Shown here: positions 17,767 to 27,537 of the stretch, piece after piece | How positions within the stretch are numbered: position 1 is the stretch's first letter | Layout: each line of letters starts with the position of its first letter | Origin: Pedobacter kyungheensis | GTDB lineage: Bacteria; Bacteroidota; Bacteroidia; Sphingobacteriales; Sphingobacteriaceae | Assembly (NCBI RefSeq): GCF_000812965.1 | Contig: NZ_JSYN01000014.1 | Location: 62,001-126,000, forward strand | DNA: 64,000 nucleotides | Reading direction: 5' to 3' | Notes under the pieces: model-generated | Databases searched by the model: none | What the model was told of the DNA's origin: nothing | The model's input: only the letters and a program-made list of their open reading frames with translations | Position numbers and translations under genes: made by a program

Positions 17767-20700
17767 ATGAGTATGAAAAGATCACTACAACTCACATGCT
17801 TATTGCTGTATGCATCGGCTGGTTTATATGCCGCCGAAACAGCAAATAATGCATTGCCGCTAAATTCGATTAGTGCGCATTATCAGGAACCGATTAAGGG
17901 TATTGTAAAAGATGGCACAGGATTAACTGTGCCTGGGGTAACCGTTAACGTTAAAGGTACCAAGGTAAATACGCAAACCAACGCCAATGGCGAGTATAAA
18001 ATTGCAGCCAAAACCGGCGATGTATTGGTATTCACTTTTGTTGGTTACCAAACCAAAGAAGTTACTGTAGGTACGCAAACTACCATTGATGTAACCCTGG
18101 CTAACGATTCGAAAGAACTGGAAACAGTTGTGGTAACCGCACTGGGTATTAAACGTTCAGAAAAATCTTTGACCTATACCACGCAACAGGTTGGTGGCGA
18201 AGAACTGAATAAAGTAAAAAGCCCTAACCTGGTAAACAGTTTAAACGGTAAAGTGGCTGGGATGACCATCAGTCCGAGCACTTCGGGTGTAGGTGGTTCT
18301 GCCAAGGTAATATTAAGGGGTAGCCGTTCGGTAAGTGGTAACAACCAGCCTTTGTATGTAATTGATGGGGTGCCAATCAGCAATAATGGTAACGCCAATG
18401 CCCAGCAAAACAGTGTATTTGGTGGCGGACAAGATGGCGGTGATGGTATTTCAAACCTGAATCCCGACGATATTGAGAGCTTAACTGTATTAGAAGGTGC
18501 TTCGGCAGCTGCGTTATACGGTAGTCAGGCACAAAATGGGGTGATTTTAATTACCACCAAACAAGGTAAGGAAGGTAAAACACAAATCGGTTTTTCTTCG
18601 AGTTTAACTTTCGATAAAATTGCCTACAAACCTGAATTTCAAAATAGTTATGGCCCTGCATCTACCACCACAAGGGACAGCTGGGGTGCTGCCATTAACA
18701 ACAGCACCGATAATCTGGATCAATTTTTCCAAACTGGTACAAACGCTACCAATTCCATTAATTTCTCGGGCGGCTCTGAAATTGCCCAAACTTATTTTTC
18801 TTATGCCAATACTTATGCAAGCGGCATTCAGGAAGGTAACAAGTTAAACAGGCATAACATTAACCTGCGCGAAACCGCTAAGTTTTTAAACAACAAATTA
18901 ACGGTTGATGGAACGGTGAATTACATCAACCAAAGGATTAACAACAGCCCTTCAATTGGTTTATACAACAATCCTTTAGTAGGTTTGTATCTTTTCCCGC
19001 GCGGTGTAGATATTACTCCATATAAAGACAATTACCTGTTGGCAAATAATGTGGGTACCGCACGTCAGAACTGGTTGGGTGGAAGTGCCGATATTAACCA
19101 GAACCCATGGTGGTTAACCAATATGAATCCGAATACAGCAATCAGAAACCGCTTTTTATTAAGTGGAAACGTAAAATATGAATTTACATCCTGGTTAAAC
19201 CTTCAGGTAAGGGGTAATATCGACCGCAGTACAGATGATTTTGAAAACAGACGTTATTCAGGTATTAACGGAAACTTCAACTCTAACGGAAGAGGTTATT
19301 TATCGCAAAACACCCAAACTTTTGTTCAGAAATACGCCGATGCGATTTTAAATGTTACGGTACCGATGAAAAACTCTGACTTTAAAATTAACGGTTTAAT
19401 TGGTGGTAGCATTAACGATCAGAAAACTTCAGGTTTATCATTAGCTGGCGATCTTTCTGCAGTTGATTTATTTACGCCAAACAATACCATTGTAGCAACC
19501 GCAGGTAACTACACATCTGATGTTTTAAGTACAACAAAAGCCAGCGATGCTTTCCACAGTCAGTTGCAGGCCGTGTTTGCCAACGCCAACCTTTCTTACA
19601 AAGATTGGGCTTTCTTAACCTTAACCGGTAGAAATGATTGGTCGTCGAACCTTTCTTTTACACCTAATGTTTCTTATTTCTATCCATCAGTAGGTTTATC
19701 GTTTATCGTATCGCAGATGGTTAAATTACCAGAAGCCATTACTTTTGCTAAAATCAGGGGTACTTATGCCGAGGTAGGTAACACTGTGCCAGCTTATTTA
19801 ACTTTTATTCAAAATACTTTGGGTAACGGCGGTGCACTTACCATTAACACCAACAGGGCATTTGCCGAGTTAAAACCAGAAAGAACAAAATCGTTCGAGA
19901 TTGGTACTGATATGCGTTTCCTGGCTAACCGCTTAAACTTTAGCTTTACCTATTACAAAACCAACACCAAAAACCAGTACATTCCGGTTAAACCTGCACC
20001 ATCGGGCCTTGTGGCAACCGGTTATTTAAATGCGGGTGATGTGCAGAACCAGGGCTTACAGTTTACTTTAGGTGCCGATGTGTTAAAAGGCGATGGCCTG
20101 AACTGGAACACCGCCATTAACGGATCGTTAAACAGAAACAAAATTATTGATGTAGCTGCATCACAAGGTTTAAATTCAATCGATTTAACCGGAGGTGGTA
20201 ACAATGCTTACATTTCGCGCATTGCTGCAGGTGGCTCTTATGGTGATATTTACGGATATACCTTACAAAAAGATGCCAGCGGCCGTATCGTATTCAGCGG
20301 CGACGGAACTACAGCTAATCCATATTTTCCAATTAAAAGTGCCGATTACAGTTTAATTGCCAATGCAAATCCAAGATTCCAATTGGGTTGGAACAACAGT
20401 TTTAACTATAAAGATTTCAGTTTAAGCTTTTTAGTAGATGGTAAGTTTGGTGGTAAAGTACTTTCGTTAACCGAAGCACTTATGGATCAGGCGGGTGCCT
20501 CAAAAGTAACCGGCGATGCCAGGGCACAAGGTGGTGTTAAAATTGATGGTGTTGATGCCAGCGGAAAAGCAGTTTCTGCAACTATTAACCCACAAAGCTA
20601 TTATTCTTTCCTGGGCGATAGAAATGGTGTAACCGGCGAGTATGTTTACAGCGCTACTGTTGTGCGTTTACGCGAAGCCTCATTGGGCTATAACCTTCCT

Positions 20701-20883
20701 TTAAAGGGAACATTTAAAAGCATGCGTTTATCGCTAATTGGCAGAAACCTATTCTATTTCTACAAAAAAGCACCTTACGATCCGGAAGTTACCATGTCAA
20801 CCGGTAATGGTTTATCTGGTATCGATGTATTTAACCAGCCTGTTACCAGAAGCTTTGGTTTTAACCTTAATGTTTTATTTTAA
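17767..20883 (+). CDS. SusC/RagA-family TonB-linked outer-membrane transporter
   Basis: 1038 aa. Signal peptide (LLLYASAGLYAAE), carboxypeptidase-regulatory-like domain at about 40-118 (GIVKDGTGLTVPGVTVNVKG, VFTFVGYQTKEVTV), TonB-box-like LETVVVTALGI, then plug (LNGKVAGMTISPS, VIDGVPISNN, LNPDDIESLTVLEGASAAAL) and barrel ending in FGFNLNVLF. Unlike the SusC of the neighbouring minus-strand operon it has no STN domain, so it is not an evident sigma-factor signaller. Cotranscribed with the SusD gene 11 nt downstream and probably with the ROK kinase. Confidence 0.95.
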   Translation: MSMKRSLQLTCLLLYASAGLYAAETANNALPLNSISAHYQEPIKGIVKDGTGLTVPGVTVNVKGTKVNTQTNANGEYKIAAKTGDVLVFTFVGYQTKEVTVGTQTTIDVTLANDSKELETVVVTALGIKRSEKSLTYTTQQVGGEELNKVKSPNLVNSLNGKVAGMTISPSTSGVGGSAKVILRGSRSVSGNNQPLYVIDGVPISNNGNANAQQNSVFGGGQDGGDGISNLNPDDIESLTVLEGASAAALYGSQAQNGVILITTKQGKEGKTQIGFSSSLTFDKIAYKPEFQNSYGPASTTTRDSWGAAINNSTDNLDQFFQTGTNATNSINFSGGSEIAQTYFSYANTYASGIQEGNKLNRHNINLRETAKFLNNKLTVDGTVNYINQRINNSPSIGLYNNPLVGLYLFPRGVDITPYKDNYLLANNVGTARQNWLGGSADINQNPWWLTNMNPNTAIRNRFLLSGNVKYEFTSWLNLQVRGNIDRSTDDFENRRYSGINGNFNSNGRGYLSQNTQTFVQKYADAILNVTVPMKNSDFKINGLIGGSINDQKTSGLSLAGDLSAVDLFTPNNTIVATAGNYTSDVLSTTKASDAFHSQLQAVFANANLSYKDWAFLTLTGRNDWSSNLSFTPNVSYFYPSVGLSFIVSQMVKLPEAITFAKIRGTYAEVGNTVPAYLTFIQNTLGNGGALTINTNRAFAELKPERTKSFEIGTDMRFLANRLNFSFTYYKTNTKNQYIPVKPAPSGLVATGYLNAGDVQNQGLQFTLGADVLKGDGLNWNTAINGSLNRNKIIDVAASQGLNSIDLTGGGNNAYISRIAAGGSYGDIYGYTLQKDASGRIVFSGDGTTANPYFPIKSADYSLIANANPRFQLGWNNSFNYKDFSLSFLVDGKFGGKVLSLTEALMDQAGASKVTGDARAQGGVKIDGVDASGKAVSATINPQSYYSFLGDRNGVTGEYVYSATVVRLREASLGYNLPLKGTFKSMRLSLIGRNLFYFYKKAPYDPEVTMSTGNGLSGIDVFNQPVTRSFGFNLNVLF

Positions 20884-20894
20884 TCAGAACGAAA

Positions 20895-22532
20895 ATGAAA
20901 TCGATATATCACCCAGCATATCATAAGATTAAAGGTTTATCTTTAGTTTTATTGGCTACAGCAGCCCTGAACTCGGGTTGTAAAAAGAACTTCGAAAGTT
21001 TTAATACCAACGATAACTTACCTACAACAGAGCAAAGTTTAGCTTTGTTGAAATCGGCAATTGGCCCGATTCAGCAGAATATATTTTCCAATTACCAGAT
21101 TGCACAGAACCTGAGTTCGGATGCATACAGTGGTTACATGATGGCCCCAACACCATTTGGAGGCGGTATCAATAACATGAACTATGCCCTTAACAATGGC
21201 TGGAACGAAGCTGGTTTTAACGATCAGTATACCAATGTAATGGCACCCATTTCTAAAATTGCCATCTCTCCATTAAAAACAACGGCTCCTGAATCGTGGG
21301 GGATCTCACTTTTGGTACAGGTAATTGCCATGGACCGGGTAACCGATAAATTTGGCCCGATCCCCTACACACAGGCTGGTAAATCGTTGATCTCGCAGGC
21401 TTATGATGACCAGAAAACAATCTACACTGAATTCTTCAAGCAGATTGATACAGCAGCCAATAATCTGCAGGCTTTTATTACTGCAAATCCGGGCAAAAAA
21501 GCCTATTTCGATTCAGGCGACCTGGTTTACGGTGGCGATGCTGCAAAATGGCTTAAACTGGCCAACTCGTTAAGGTTACGTTTGGCCATGCGTATTGTTA
21601 AAGTTGATCCGGCTACGGCAAAGCTACAGGCAGAAAAAGCGATGGCTGCAACGGGTGGTTTAATGACTACTGCCAGCGACAATGCTGCAGTGGCTCAATC
21701 GGGTAACAGAAATAACGATCTTTGGAATGTAACCATCAACTACGAAGGCGATAATGCCATGGGCGCGGCCTTACAATCGTACCTGGTAGGGTATTCAGAT
21801 CCGCGTTTGCCGGTATATTGTACACCTGCAACCGATCCTTTATTTGCAGGTCAGTACATTGGAATCCGCTCTGGAGCCAACACTTCTTTTAATGGTTTAG
21901 GCAAAGCAGGTTATAAAACCTATTCGAGTTTAAATGCTACTACGCCTGATAATGCAAGGGCTCCGATTGGTCAGAAAGCACCACAAATTTTAATGACCGC
22001 TGCCGAAGTATGGTTTTTAAAAGCCGAAGCTGCTTTACGTGGCTGGACAGGTGCTGGCGATGCACAAACCAATTACGAAACCGGTATAAACACGTCAATG
22101 CAACAGTGGAATGTTGCTGCAGGTACTTATTTGGCCGATGCCGTAAGCAAACCAACGGCTTATGTTGATCCGAAAAACCCGGCCAATAACGCAGCGGCTG
22201 TGAGCACTATTACCGTTAAATGGGATGGAACAGCATCGAACGAAGTAAAATTAGAACGCATTATTACACAAAAATGGATCGCTATTTTTCCTGATGGGGC
22301 AGAGGCATGGGCCGATTTCCGCAGAACAGGTTATCCTAAACTATTTACTGTAGCCAACAATTACAGCGGCGGTACAATAGATACACAAACTCAAATCCGC
22401 AGATTGCCTTATCCAACAGCAGAATATGGCAATGGCAACAAAGATGAGGTACGTAAAGCAGTTACCTTACTTGGCGGACCAGATAACGGAGGAACCAGAT
22501 TATGGTGGGATGTTAATAAAGCCAATTTTTAA
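20895..22532 (+). CDS. SusD/RagB-family outer-membrane lipoprotein (SusD-like_2 type)
   Basis: 545 aa, lipoprotein signal with Cys after ALNSG and KKNFESFNTND following. Typical SusD-like_2 landmarks: RVTDKFGPIPYTQAG, LVYGGDAAKWLKLANSLRLR, AEVWFLKAEAALRGW, IALF-like IAIFPDGAEAWADFRRTG, and C-terminal GGTRLWWDV. Surface ligand binder for the SusC gene just upstream. The same lipoprotein subfamily is used in the minus-strand pair, suggesting related ligands. Confidence 0.94.
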   Translation: MKSIYHPAYHKIKGLSLVLLATAALNSGCKKNFESFNTNDNLPTTEQSLALLKSAIGPIQQNIFSNYQIAQNLSSDAYSGYMMAPTPFGGGINNMNYALNNGWNEAGFNDQYTNVMAPISKIAISPLKTTAPESWGISLLVQVIAMDRVTDKFGPIPYTQAGKSLISQAYDDQKTIYTEFFKQIDTAANNLQAFITANPGKKAYFDSGDLVYGGDAAKWLKLANSLRLRLAMRIVKVDPATAKLQAEKAMAATGGLMTTASDNAAVAQSGNRNNDLWNVTINYEGDNAMGAALQSYLVGYSDPRLPVYCTPATDPLFAGQYIGIRSGANTSFNGLGKAGYKTYSSLNATTPDNARAPIGQKAPQILMTAAEVWFLKAEAALRGWTGAGDAQTNYETGINTSMQQWNVAAGTYLADAVSKPTAYVDPKNPANNAAAVSTITVKWDGTASNEVKLERIITQKWIAIFPDGAEAWADFRRTGYPKLFTVANNYSGGTIDTQTQIRRLPYPTAEYGNGNKDEVRKAVTLLGGPDNGGTRLWWDVNKANF

Positions 22533-22537
22533 AGAGC

Positions 22538-22576
22538 AGGCAGACAGGATTTAAAACCCTGTCTGCCTTTTCTTTT
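22538..22576 (+). terminator. Terminator or attenuator between SusD and GH18 genes
   Basis: An 11-bp stem (AGGCAGACAGG with CCTGTCTGCCT) around a 9-nt loop, followed by TTTTCTTTTT, 6 nt after the SusD stop. It should end or reduce transcription before the GH18 gene, which would then be less expressed than susCD or have its own promoter. Confidence 0.85.
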
Positions 22577-22618
22577 TGTAACCAATAAAAACAATTTCTA
22601 ACCAAAAACATCAAAATT

Positions 22619-24247
22619 ATGAGAAAACTAATGATCATGGGAATGGCGCTTCTAGCCGTTTTCACTATTTTTTACGCCTGTAAAAAAGCAAACACCCAAA
22701 ATGAGGCAGCCAGTACCTTTAGTACTAAAAAAGATTTAAAAGCATTGACCAATGCTTCTGCCCTGAATTCCGGTCCTTTTGTTACTGCCTATGTGGAAGT
22801 AAACAGCAACAATTTTGTAAACCCTGGCTGTTATACTTATGGTTCGCCGGCCAAACAGCTGTTCGGCATCTCGGTAATTTTTGCGGCAAATATCAATTCA
22901 GTTAACGGGGTACCTACCTTGAGTTTTAACCCACAGGTGCAGGATGTGCTTAATTCTGGTAAAGTAGCTTACCTGCAATCGCTGGGTATAAATGTATTGC
23001 TCGATGTGTTGGGAAACCATCAAAACGCAGGATGGGGTTGTTTTACCACCTACGCCCAGGCCGATGCTTTCGCCGTGCAATGCGCCAATGCGGTACAGCA
23101 GTACGGTTTGGATGGTATTGATATCGACGATGAGTATTCTACCTGTACCGCAAACGATGGTTCGTTGGTACTTGCTGCTGCAGCTTTGAGAGCCAGGTTG
23201 GGTACTACTAAACTGATTACCATGGCAGCCTTTAACCAGGCCAATTACTTTAGCAGTGTTTACAATGGGCAGAAACTGGGAGATATACTCGATTATGTTT
23301 TTGAGCAAACTTATTTCTCTACCAATTACGCCGGCAGGTTACAACCTTACATTAATGCAGGTGTACCCAAAGCTAAACTTGGTTTAGGCACCGATTTGGG
23401 TAACAGCGATCAGACAGCCGTAGCCAACTATGTTAAAAACAATGGTCTGGCCAGTGTTATGGTGTATAATGTAGCCAATAACTCGCAAACCAAACTTTCG
23501 TCTGTTTCCAATTCGCTGTATAGCTCGGCAACGGCTGTTAAACCCAATTGTATTGATGGCAATGGCACCACGCCGCCTGCCAATGGCAATACTTCCTTGT
23601 TATTTGATGGTACCAATGAGTATTTAAATTCGAACAGCTTTAACCTGGCTGGTACCGGTTTAACTTTAGAGGGCTGGATAAGACCTAACGCCTTCAAAAG
23701 TGCTTCGCCCTACATTTCTACCATTATGGGGATTGAAGTAAGTGATGCAAATGTGGCTTTACTACGTCTGGGCGATGCTTCTTTAGCCAATAATAAACTT
23801 CAGTTTGTGTTAAATACAGGAGGCACTACCGCTAAGAAACTCAATTCGGCAACAACATTGAGTGCAAATACCTGGTATCATGTGGCCGCTACTTACGATG
23901 GTGCAACCATGAAAATCTACATTAATGGCGTACTCGATGCCAGTTTATCAGCAACGGGTACCATTTCCGCCAGCGGAACATTCCAGATTTCGAGAAGTTA
24001 CGATGCCAATCGTGGGTTTAATGGTTTGTTTGATGAGCTAAGGGTTTGGAAAACAGCATTAACACAAACACAAATTCAGAATAATAAATGTTCAGTCGCA
24101 ACCAACAGTACTGGTTTGGAGGCTTACTGGAAATTTAACGAAGCCAGTGGTACTACTGCTGCCGATGCTACAGGCAATGGGCACACCGCTACTTTAACCA
24201 ATATGGAGAGTACCGATTGGTCTACTACCTTGCCAGCTTGCCAATAA
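22619..24247 (+). CDS. GH18 EndoH/F1-like glycosidase lipoprotein with C-terminal LamG domain
   Basis: 542 aa; lipoprotein signal with Cys21 (TIFYAC) then Lys-Lys. The GH18 catalytic domain (about 50-310) carries GLDGIDIDDEYS: Asp165, Asp168, Asp170 and acid Glu172 in the DGxDxDxE pattern, with the following Tyr as in EndoH/EndoF1-type endo-beta-N-acetylglucosaminidases. These cut the chitobiose core of N-glycans. After a short linker (GNGTTPPANGN) a LamG/concanavalin-like domain (about 325-540: LLFDGTNEYLNSNSF, GLTLEGWIRPN, NTWYHVAATYDGATMKIYING, FNGLFDELRVW) probably binds glycan. Chitinase activity is the alternative, but chitin-type subsite residues were not evident. Confidence 0.88.
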   Translation: MRKLMIMGMALLAVFTIFYACKKANTQNEAASTFSTKKDLKALTNASALNSGPFVTAYVEVNSNNFVNPGCYTYGSPAKQLFGISVIFAANINSVNGVPTLSFNPQVQDVLNSGKVAYLQSLGINVLLDVLGNHQNAGWGCFTTYAQADAFAVQCANAVQQYGLDGIDIDDEYSTCTANDGSLVLAAAALRARLGTTKLITMAAFNQANYFSSVYNGQKLGDILDYVFEQTYFSTNYAGRLQPYINAGVPKAKLGLGTDLGNSDQTAVANYVKNNGLASVMVYNVANNSQTKLSSVSNSLYSSATAVKPNCIDGNGTTPPANGNTSLLFDGTNEYLNSNSFNLAGTGLTLEGWIRPNAFKSASPYISTIMGIEVSDANVALLRLGDASLANNKLQFVLNTGGTTAKKLNSATTLSANTWYHVAATYDGATMKIYINGVLDASLSATGTISASGTFQISRSYDANRGFNGLFDELRVWKTALTQTQIQNNKCSVATNSTGLEAYWKFNEASGTTAADATGNGHTATLTNMESTDWSTTLPACQ

Positions 24248-24280
24248 AATAATTTTTAAATCAATACCCGTCTCGATTTG

Positions 24281-24311
24281 TACCGGAGCATTTTTGTTCC
24301 GGTATTTTTTT
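24281..24311 (+). terminator. Terminator of the GH18 gene
   Basis: TACCGGA (24281-24287) pairs with TCCGGTA (24298-24304) and is followed by a run of seven Ts. Confidence 0.85.
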
Positions 24312-24328
24312 ATTAAGTGTATTGGATT

Positions 24329-24370
24329 AAACAACAAAGGCTTACCGTATCAGATAAGCCTTTGTTGTTT
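24329..24370 (-). terminator. Hairpin terminator of the convergent phosphatase gene
   Basis: A perfect 16-bp stem (AAACAACAAAGGCTTA with TAAGCCTTTGTTGTTT) around a 10-nt loop, 27 nt past the stop of the minus-strand gene. The arm ends in Ts on either strand, so it may work both ways. Confidence 0.8.
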
Positions 24371-24397
24371 CCGATATTATCGTCGGCATTAGTCTGA

Positions 24398-26113
24398 TTA
24401 AAAACTAATCAGCGTATTGCCGTCGTAGCCGACTGGTTTGGCTATACCTAAAAAATTTAATACAGTAGCTGCAATGTCGTATGTATGTGGTGCATTGTGA
24501 TAATCAGTATCGTTTAAATAAATAGGGGCATTCTGAGTATTCCAGCTTGCTGTCGCACTATTTTTAACCAGAATTGTAGTGGCAGATTTTCCAAAACTTC
24601 CGGCATATTGCATTCCAGAACCGTCTCTTCCTTTTGCTTCATATTTTAAGTTCGCATAGTTCGGGTGTGTGCTGCTAATATCTTGAAAAATATTGCTTTT
24701 AATAGTTGCTGTGCTTAATGCTGCATTGAATAGACGTATACCTGCAATATTACCATTAAAATATGGGGTATAACTGGTTGTGGCATCTTGTCCGATGTAA
24801 AAATTCAAAGTGCTTTCCAGATCACCTACAGCACTGATACTAGCTTGTGAAACCTGCACGCCTGCATCGTACATGGTTGCGGTTTGTGTACTTCTGTTTA
24901 CTACAATTGATACGTAGTGCCAGTTCTGGTCTGTTAAATCAATACCATTCAAATCCAGCCGGTTACTACCATCGCCAAAATTGGCCATTATTTTTCCGTT
25001 CAGGTTTGAAATAATGATGCCTTTGTTGTAACCATTGCTCCAGTCTTTGTTGCCTATAATAACGGGATCGCCTGTAGCACTCGTAGCTCTAACCCTAAAT
25101 TCGATAGTAAAACTGTTTGTGGCGGCTAAATCAAAACCTGATAGGGTGGGCAACTTGCCGTAAATATTATCGGCAAAACCTAAAGCTGATACCGAGTTTG
25201 GCGTGCTGGTGGTAGGTGTTGCATTTACTAAAGTTGGACTAATGGCAGCATTATTTAAGATAATAAATGAGTTTCGTTCAACGTAACTCGCTCCACCATG
25301 AGTGGTACCCACGCCACCATGATCGGTAGTGAGTATAATTAACCAGTCTTCGTTGGCATAATTAGGCCTTTTGCGCAAAGCAGTAAGGATATCGCCAATA
25401 TGGGTATCAATAACCTTAATAGCGCTTACGTATTCCGTATTGGTAGTCGAAAAGCCAGAATTGTGCCCCACGTGGTCCATATTGTCGAAATGACTGAAAA
25501 TTACATCCGGATTGTTGTTTGTTAATTCGTTAACGATATTGGTCTTGGTGTTGGCATCCAGTTGGGGGTCGTCATATCCAGAATTGTTACTGGTTTTTCC
25601 GCTTAAATCCACTGAAGAAACTTTTACTGCTACATCACCAGTATTAACAATATAATCGTTAATACTAGCCCAGCTTACAAAAGATACGCTGCGTTTGGCT
25701 GGCTGATTTGCTTTAATTGCATTAAAAAAAGAAGGATAGGTGGCAATGGCATTTCCACTAAAACTGTTGTCAGTTACCTGGTGTTTGTTTACCACGGTTC
25801 CATTTAAAATGGTTGTCCAGTTTGGTCCGCTTGAGGTAGGTAATTCATTAAGGGTATTGGAAGAAAAATATCCCTTATTGATCAGATTTTGGATGTTTGG
25901 AGAATTGGTAGAACTAAACACCGGCCATAAGCAGCCATCAATACCAATAATTAACACTTTTCGGGTTTTACCGGCAGGACTCAGCTGTGATTCTGCGCTA
26001 ATTGCCTGTTTTTGATCGTCAGGCTCTAGGTCTTTTTTCTGACATCCACTTGCTGCCATAGTAATGAACAAGCCGTAAAATAATGGCTTGATAAAGAAAT
26101 TTTTGTTTTTCAT
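24398..26113 (-). CDS. Alkaline phosphatase-superfamily lipoprotein with nested LamG domain
   Basis: 571 aa, lipoprotein signal with Cys24 (MAASGC). The type I phosphodiesterase/phosphatase fold is visible: Asp59 in IIGIDGCLW, nucleophile region Ser95 in PTSSGPNWTTIL, metal ligands Asp210/Asp213/His217 in HFDNMDHVGH, Asp264-His265 in TTDHGG, and the last His543 in APHTYDIAATVLNFLGI. Between the fifth and last ligand, residues about 316-480 are a LamG sandwich (TIEFRVRATS, QNWHYVSIVVNRSTQTATMY, FNGNIAGIRLFNAALS). The domain is therefore inserted inside the catalytic fold. Substrate unknown; the fold covers phosphatases, phosphodiesterases and phosphoglycerol enzymes. Convergent with the GH18-LamG gene; both may act on the same surface-bound glycoprotein. 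Confidence 0.87.
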   Translation of the reverse strand: MKNKNFFIKPLFYGLFITMAASGCQKKDLEPDDQKQAISAESQLSPAGKTRKVLIIGIDGCLWPVFSSTNSPNIQNLINKGYFSSNTLNELPTSSGPNWTTILNGTVVNKHQVTDNSFSGNAIATYPSFFNAIKANQPAKRSVSFVSWASINDYIVNTGDVAVKVSSVDLSGKTSNNSGYDDPQLDANTKTNIVNELTNNNPDVIFSHFDNMDHVGHNSGFSTTNTEYVSAIKVIDTHIGDILTALRKRPNYANEDWLIILTTDHGGVGTTHGGASYVERNSFIILNNAAISPTLVNATPTTSTPNSVSALGFADNIYGKLPTLSGFDLAATNSFTIEFRVRATSATGDPVIIGNKDWSNGYNKGIIISNLNGKIMANFGDGSNRLDLNGIDLTDQNWHYVSIVVNRSTQTATMYDAGVQVSQASISAVGDLESTLNFYIGQDATTSYTPYFNGNIAGIRLFNAALSTATIKSNIFQDISSTHPNYANLKYEAKGRDGSGMQYAGSFGKSATTILVKNSATASWNTQNAPIYLNDTDYHNAPHTYDIAATVLNFLGIAKPVGYDGNTLISF

Positions 26114-26324
26114 GAGGTTTATGTTGGATTTTTAAATGGTTTTTAAGTCATATGTAGTGCTAAATAGTTTAATGAGTTATAAAACGTTGTTGTTTAGTAT
26201 TTTGCCGCTAAGTTAATAATAGCTAAACAAAAACAAAATGGTTTTTACTTCAAGTTTGAATTAATTCTCTTGAGGATATTTGTTGAAAGGTAGTAAGGTG
26301 CTTCGGGCTTACCCGATTGTTCTA

Positions 26325-27464
26325 CTAAGCGAAGGTTGCGGGTGAAGATATTGTTGGGGATGTGGTTGAAAGTGATTTTTGGGTAATGGTAATTGTCAGG
26401 CAATAAAAACCATCTTCATCCATAAAAGCATTCATCTCGGCACCATTACTGTATGTATAATCCAGGCGGGTACGGATATTGTCTAAGCCTGACCCAAAAC
26501 CAATATTGCTTTTAACCAGTCCGGGCAGATTTCTGCTTTCAATTCTCAACATCCCATCAACCAGGTATACATCAATCGTTGCTTTGTTATCCTGATCAAA
26601 AAGATGCCCGTGCTTAAACATATTTTCGAGTAGGGTTAACAATACCAGCGGAATTAACCTGATTTCTAAAACATCGGGCGAGAAAGCCACATCAATAAAA
26701 ACCTGCCCCTGGGTAAGCTGATGAAGTTTAATTAAGTTCTGGCATTGCGTTATTTCGTCGCTCAGTTTTACATAACCTTCGTTGTGTTCGGTGGCCGCTG
26801 CAAAACGCATCATATCCGAAAGGTAAACCATTACCTGTGCATCTTGGGGCGAATGTTGTCTTATTTTCTGGTGAATAAACTCAAAGGTATTGAAGAGGAG
26901 GTGGGGGTTAATCTGTGCTTTCAAGAATGCATTTTTGGCCATTACCAGCTCTTTGTCCATTTTTTCTTTATCAATCAGCATTTGGAAACGTTGTTTTTCG
27001 ATACGTTCTTTTTCGGCTTTTTCGCTTAAGTAACGTTTTAAAAAAAAGTAACCTGTTGAGAACAACATGAAAAATGATGCACGCCAAGAAAGATTGACCA
27101 TCCGCTTTGCGAATGGCGGCTGTTCTCCAGTTAAAAAGTCAGTGTAGTGCTTAAGCAAGTCGTCGACCCCGTAAACAAATGCAACATAAATAATTAGTTC
27201 CAGAATTAAGAAAAGCGGAACTTTCCAATAAGAATTGCGAGTTGATTCTGTTGCTTTTTGTAGCACCCAAACATGGGTATAAAAGATGGCGATATTAATT
27301 ATATAATGGACAACATAATTCCCCAGTTTTCCGAATACTCCATAAAATAACCCAACAAGCACCGATTCCCAAAATATAAAACAGGTCCATGCAATGAAGT
27401 GGGTACTGTTTTTTGCCAGCCAATTTTTGACTACACTATTTTTCCAATTTAGACTATTTGTCAT
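26325..27464 (-). CDS. LytS-type sensor histidine kinase (His_kinase domain)
   Basis: 379 aa from the ATG at 27464; the reading frame is open further upstream, but that lead is antisense to a small ORF and precedes a better N-terminus (MTNSLNWKNS). Four membrane helices (about 20-150: FIAWTCFIFWESVLVGLFYG, VPLFLILELIIYVAFVYGV and others) carry no obvious sensor domain. A coiled coil precedes the His_kinase domain with phospho-His in AQINPHLLFNTFEFIH, then N box LLTLLENMFKHG and G box GFGSGLDNIRTRLDY. Likely partner of the LytTR regulator at 27703-28428, although 238 nt separate them. Confidence 0.88.
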   Translation of the reverse strand: MTNSLNWKNSVVKNWLAKNSTHFIAWTCFIFWESVLVGLFYGVFGKLGNYVVHYIINIAIFYTHVWVLQKATESTRNSYWKVPLFLILELIIYVAFVYGVDDLLKHYTDFLTGEQPPFAKRMVNLSWRASFFMLFSTGYFFLKRYLSEKAEKERIEKQRFQMLIDKEKMDKELVMAKNAFLKAQINPHLLFNTFEFIHQKIRQHSPQDAQVMVYLSDMMRFAAATEHNEGYVKLSDEITQCQNLIKLHQLTQGQVFIDVAFSPDVLEIRLIPLVLLTLLENMFKHGHLFDQDNKATIDVYLVDGMLRIESRNLPGLVKSNIGFGSGLDNIRTRLDYTYSNGAEMNAFMDEDGFYCLTITITQKSLSTTSPTISSPATFA

Positions 27465-27537
27465 GATAATATTACCATCTATGTAATGCTTGGTGTTACA
27501 GGGCATTTGCGCTCCTAGTTTTCCGAAAAAAACAAAT

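Noticed and set aside
22898..23308. 136-aa minus-strand ORF inside the GH18 gene
   Set aside because: Antisense to the catalytic domain, no recognisable domain or signal.
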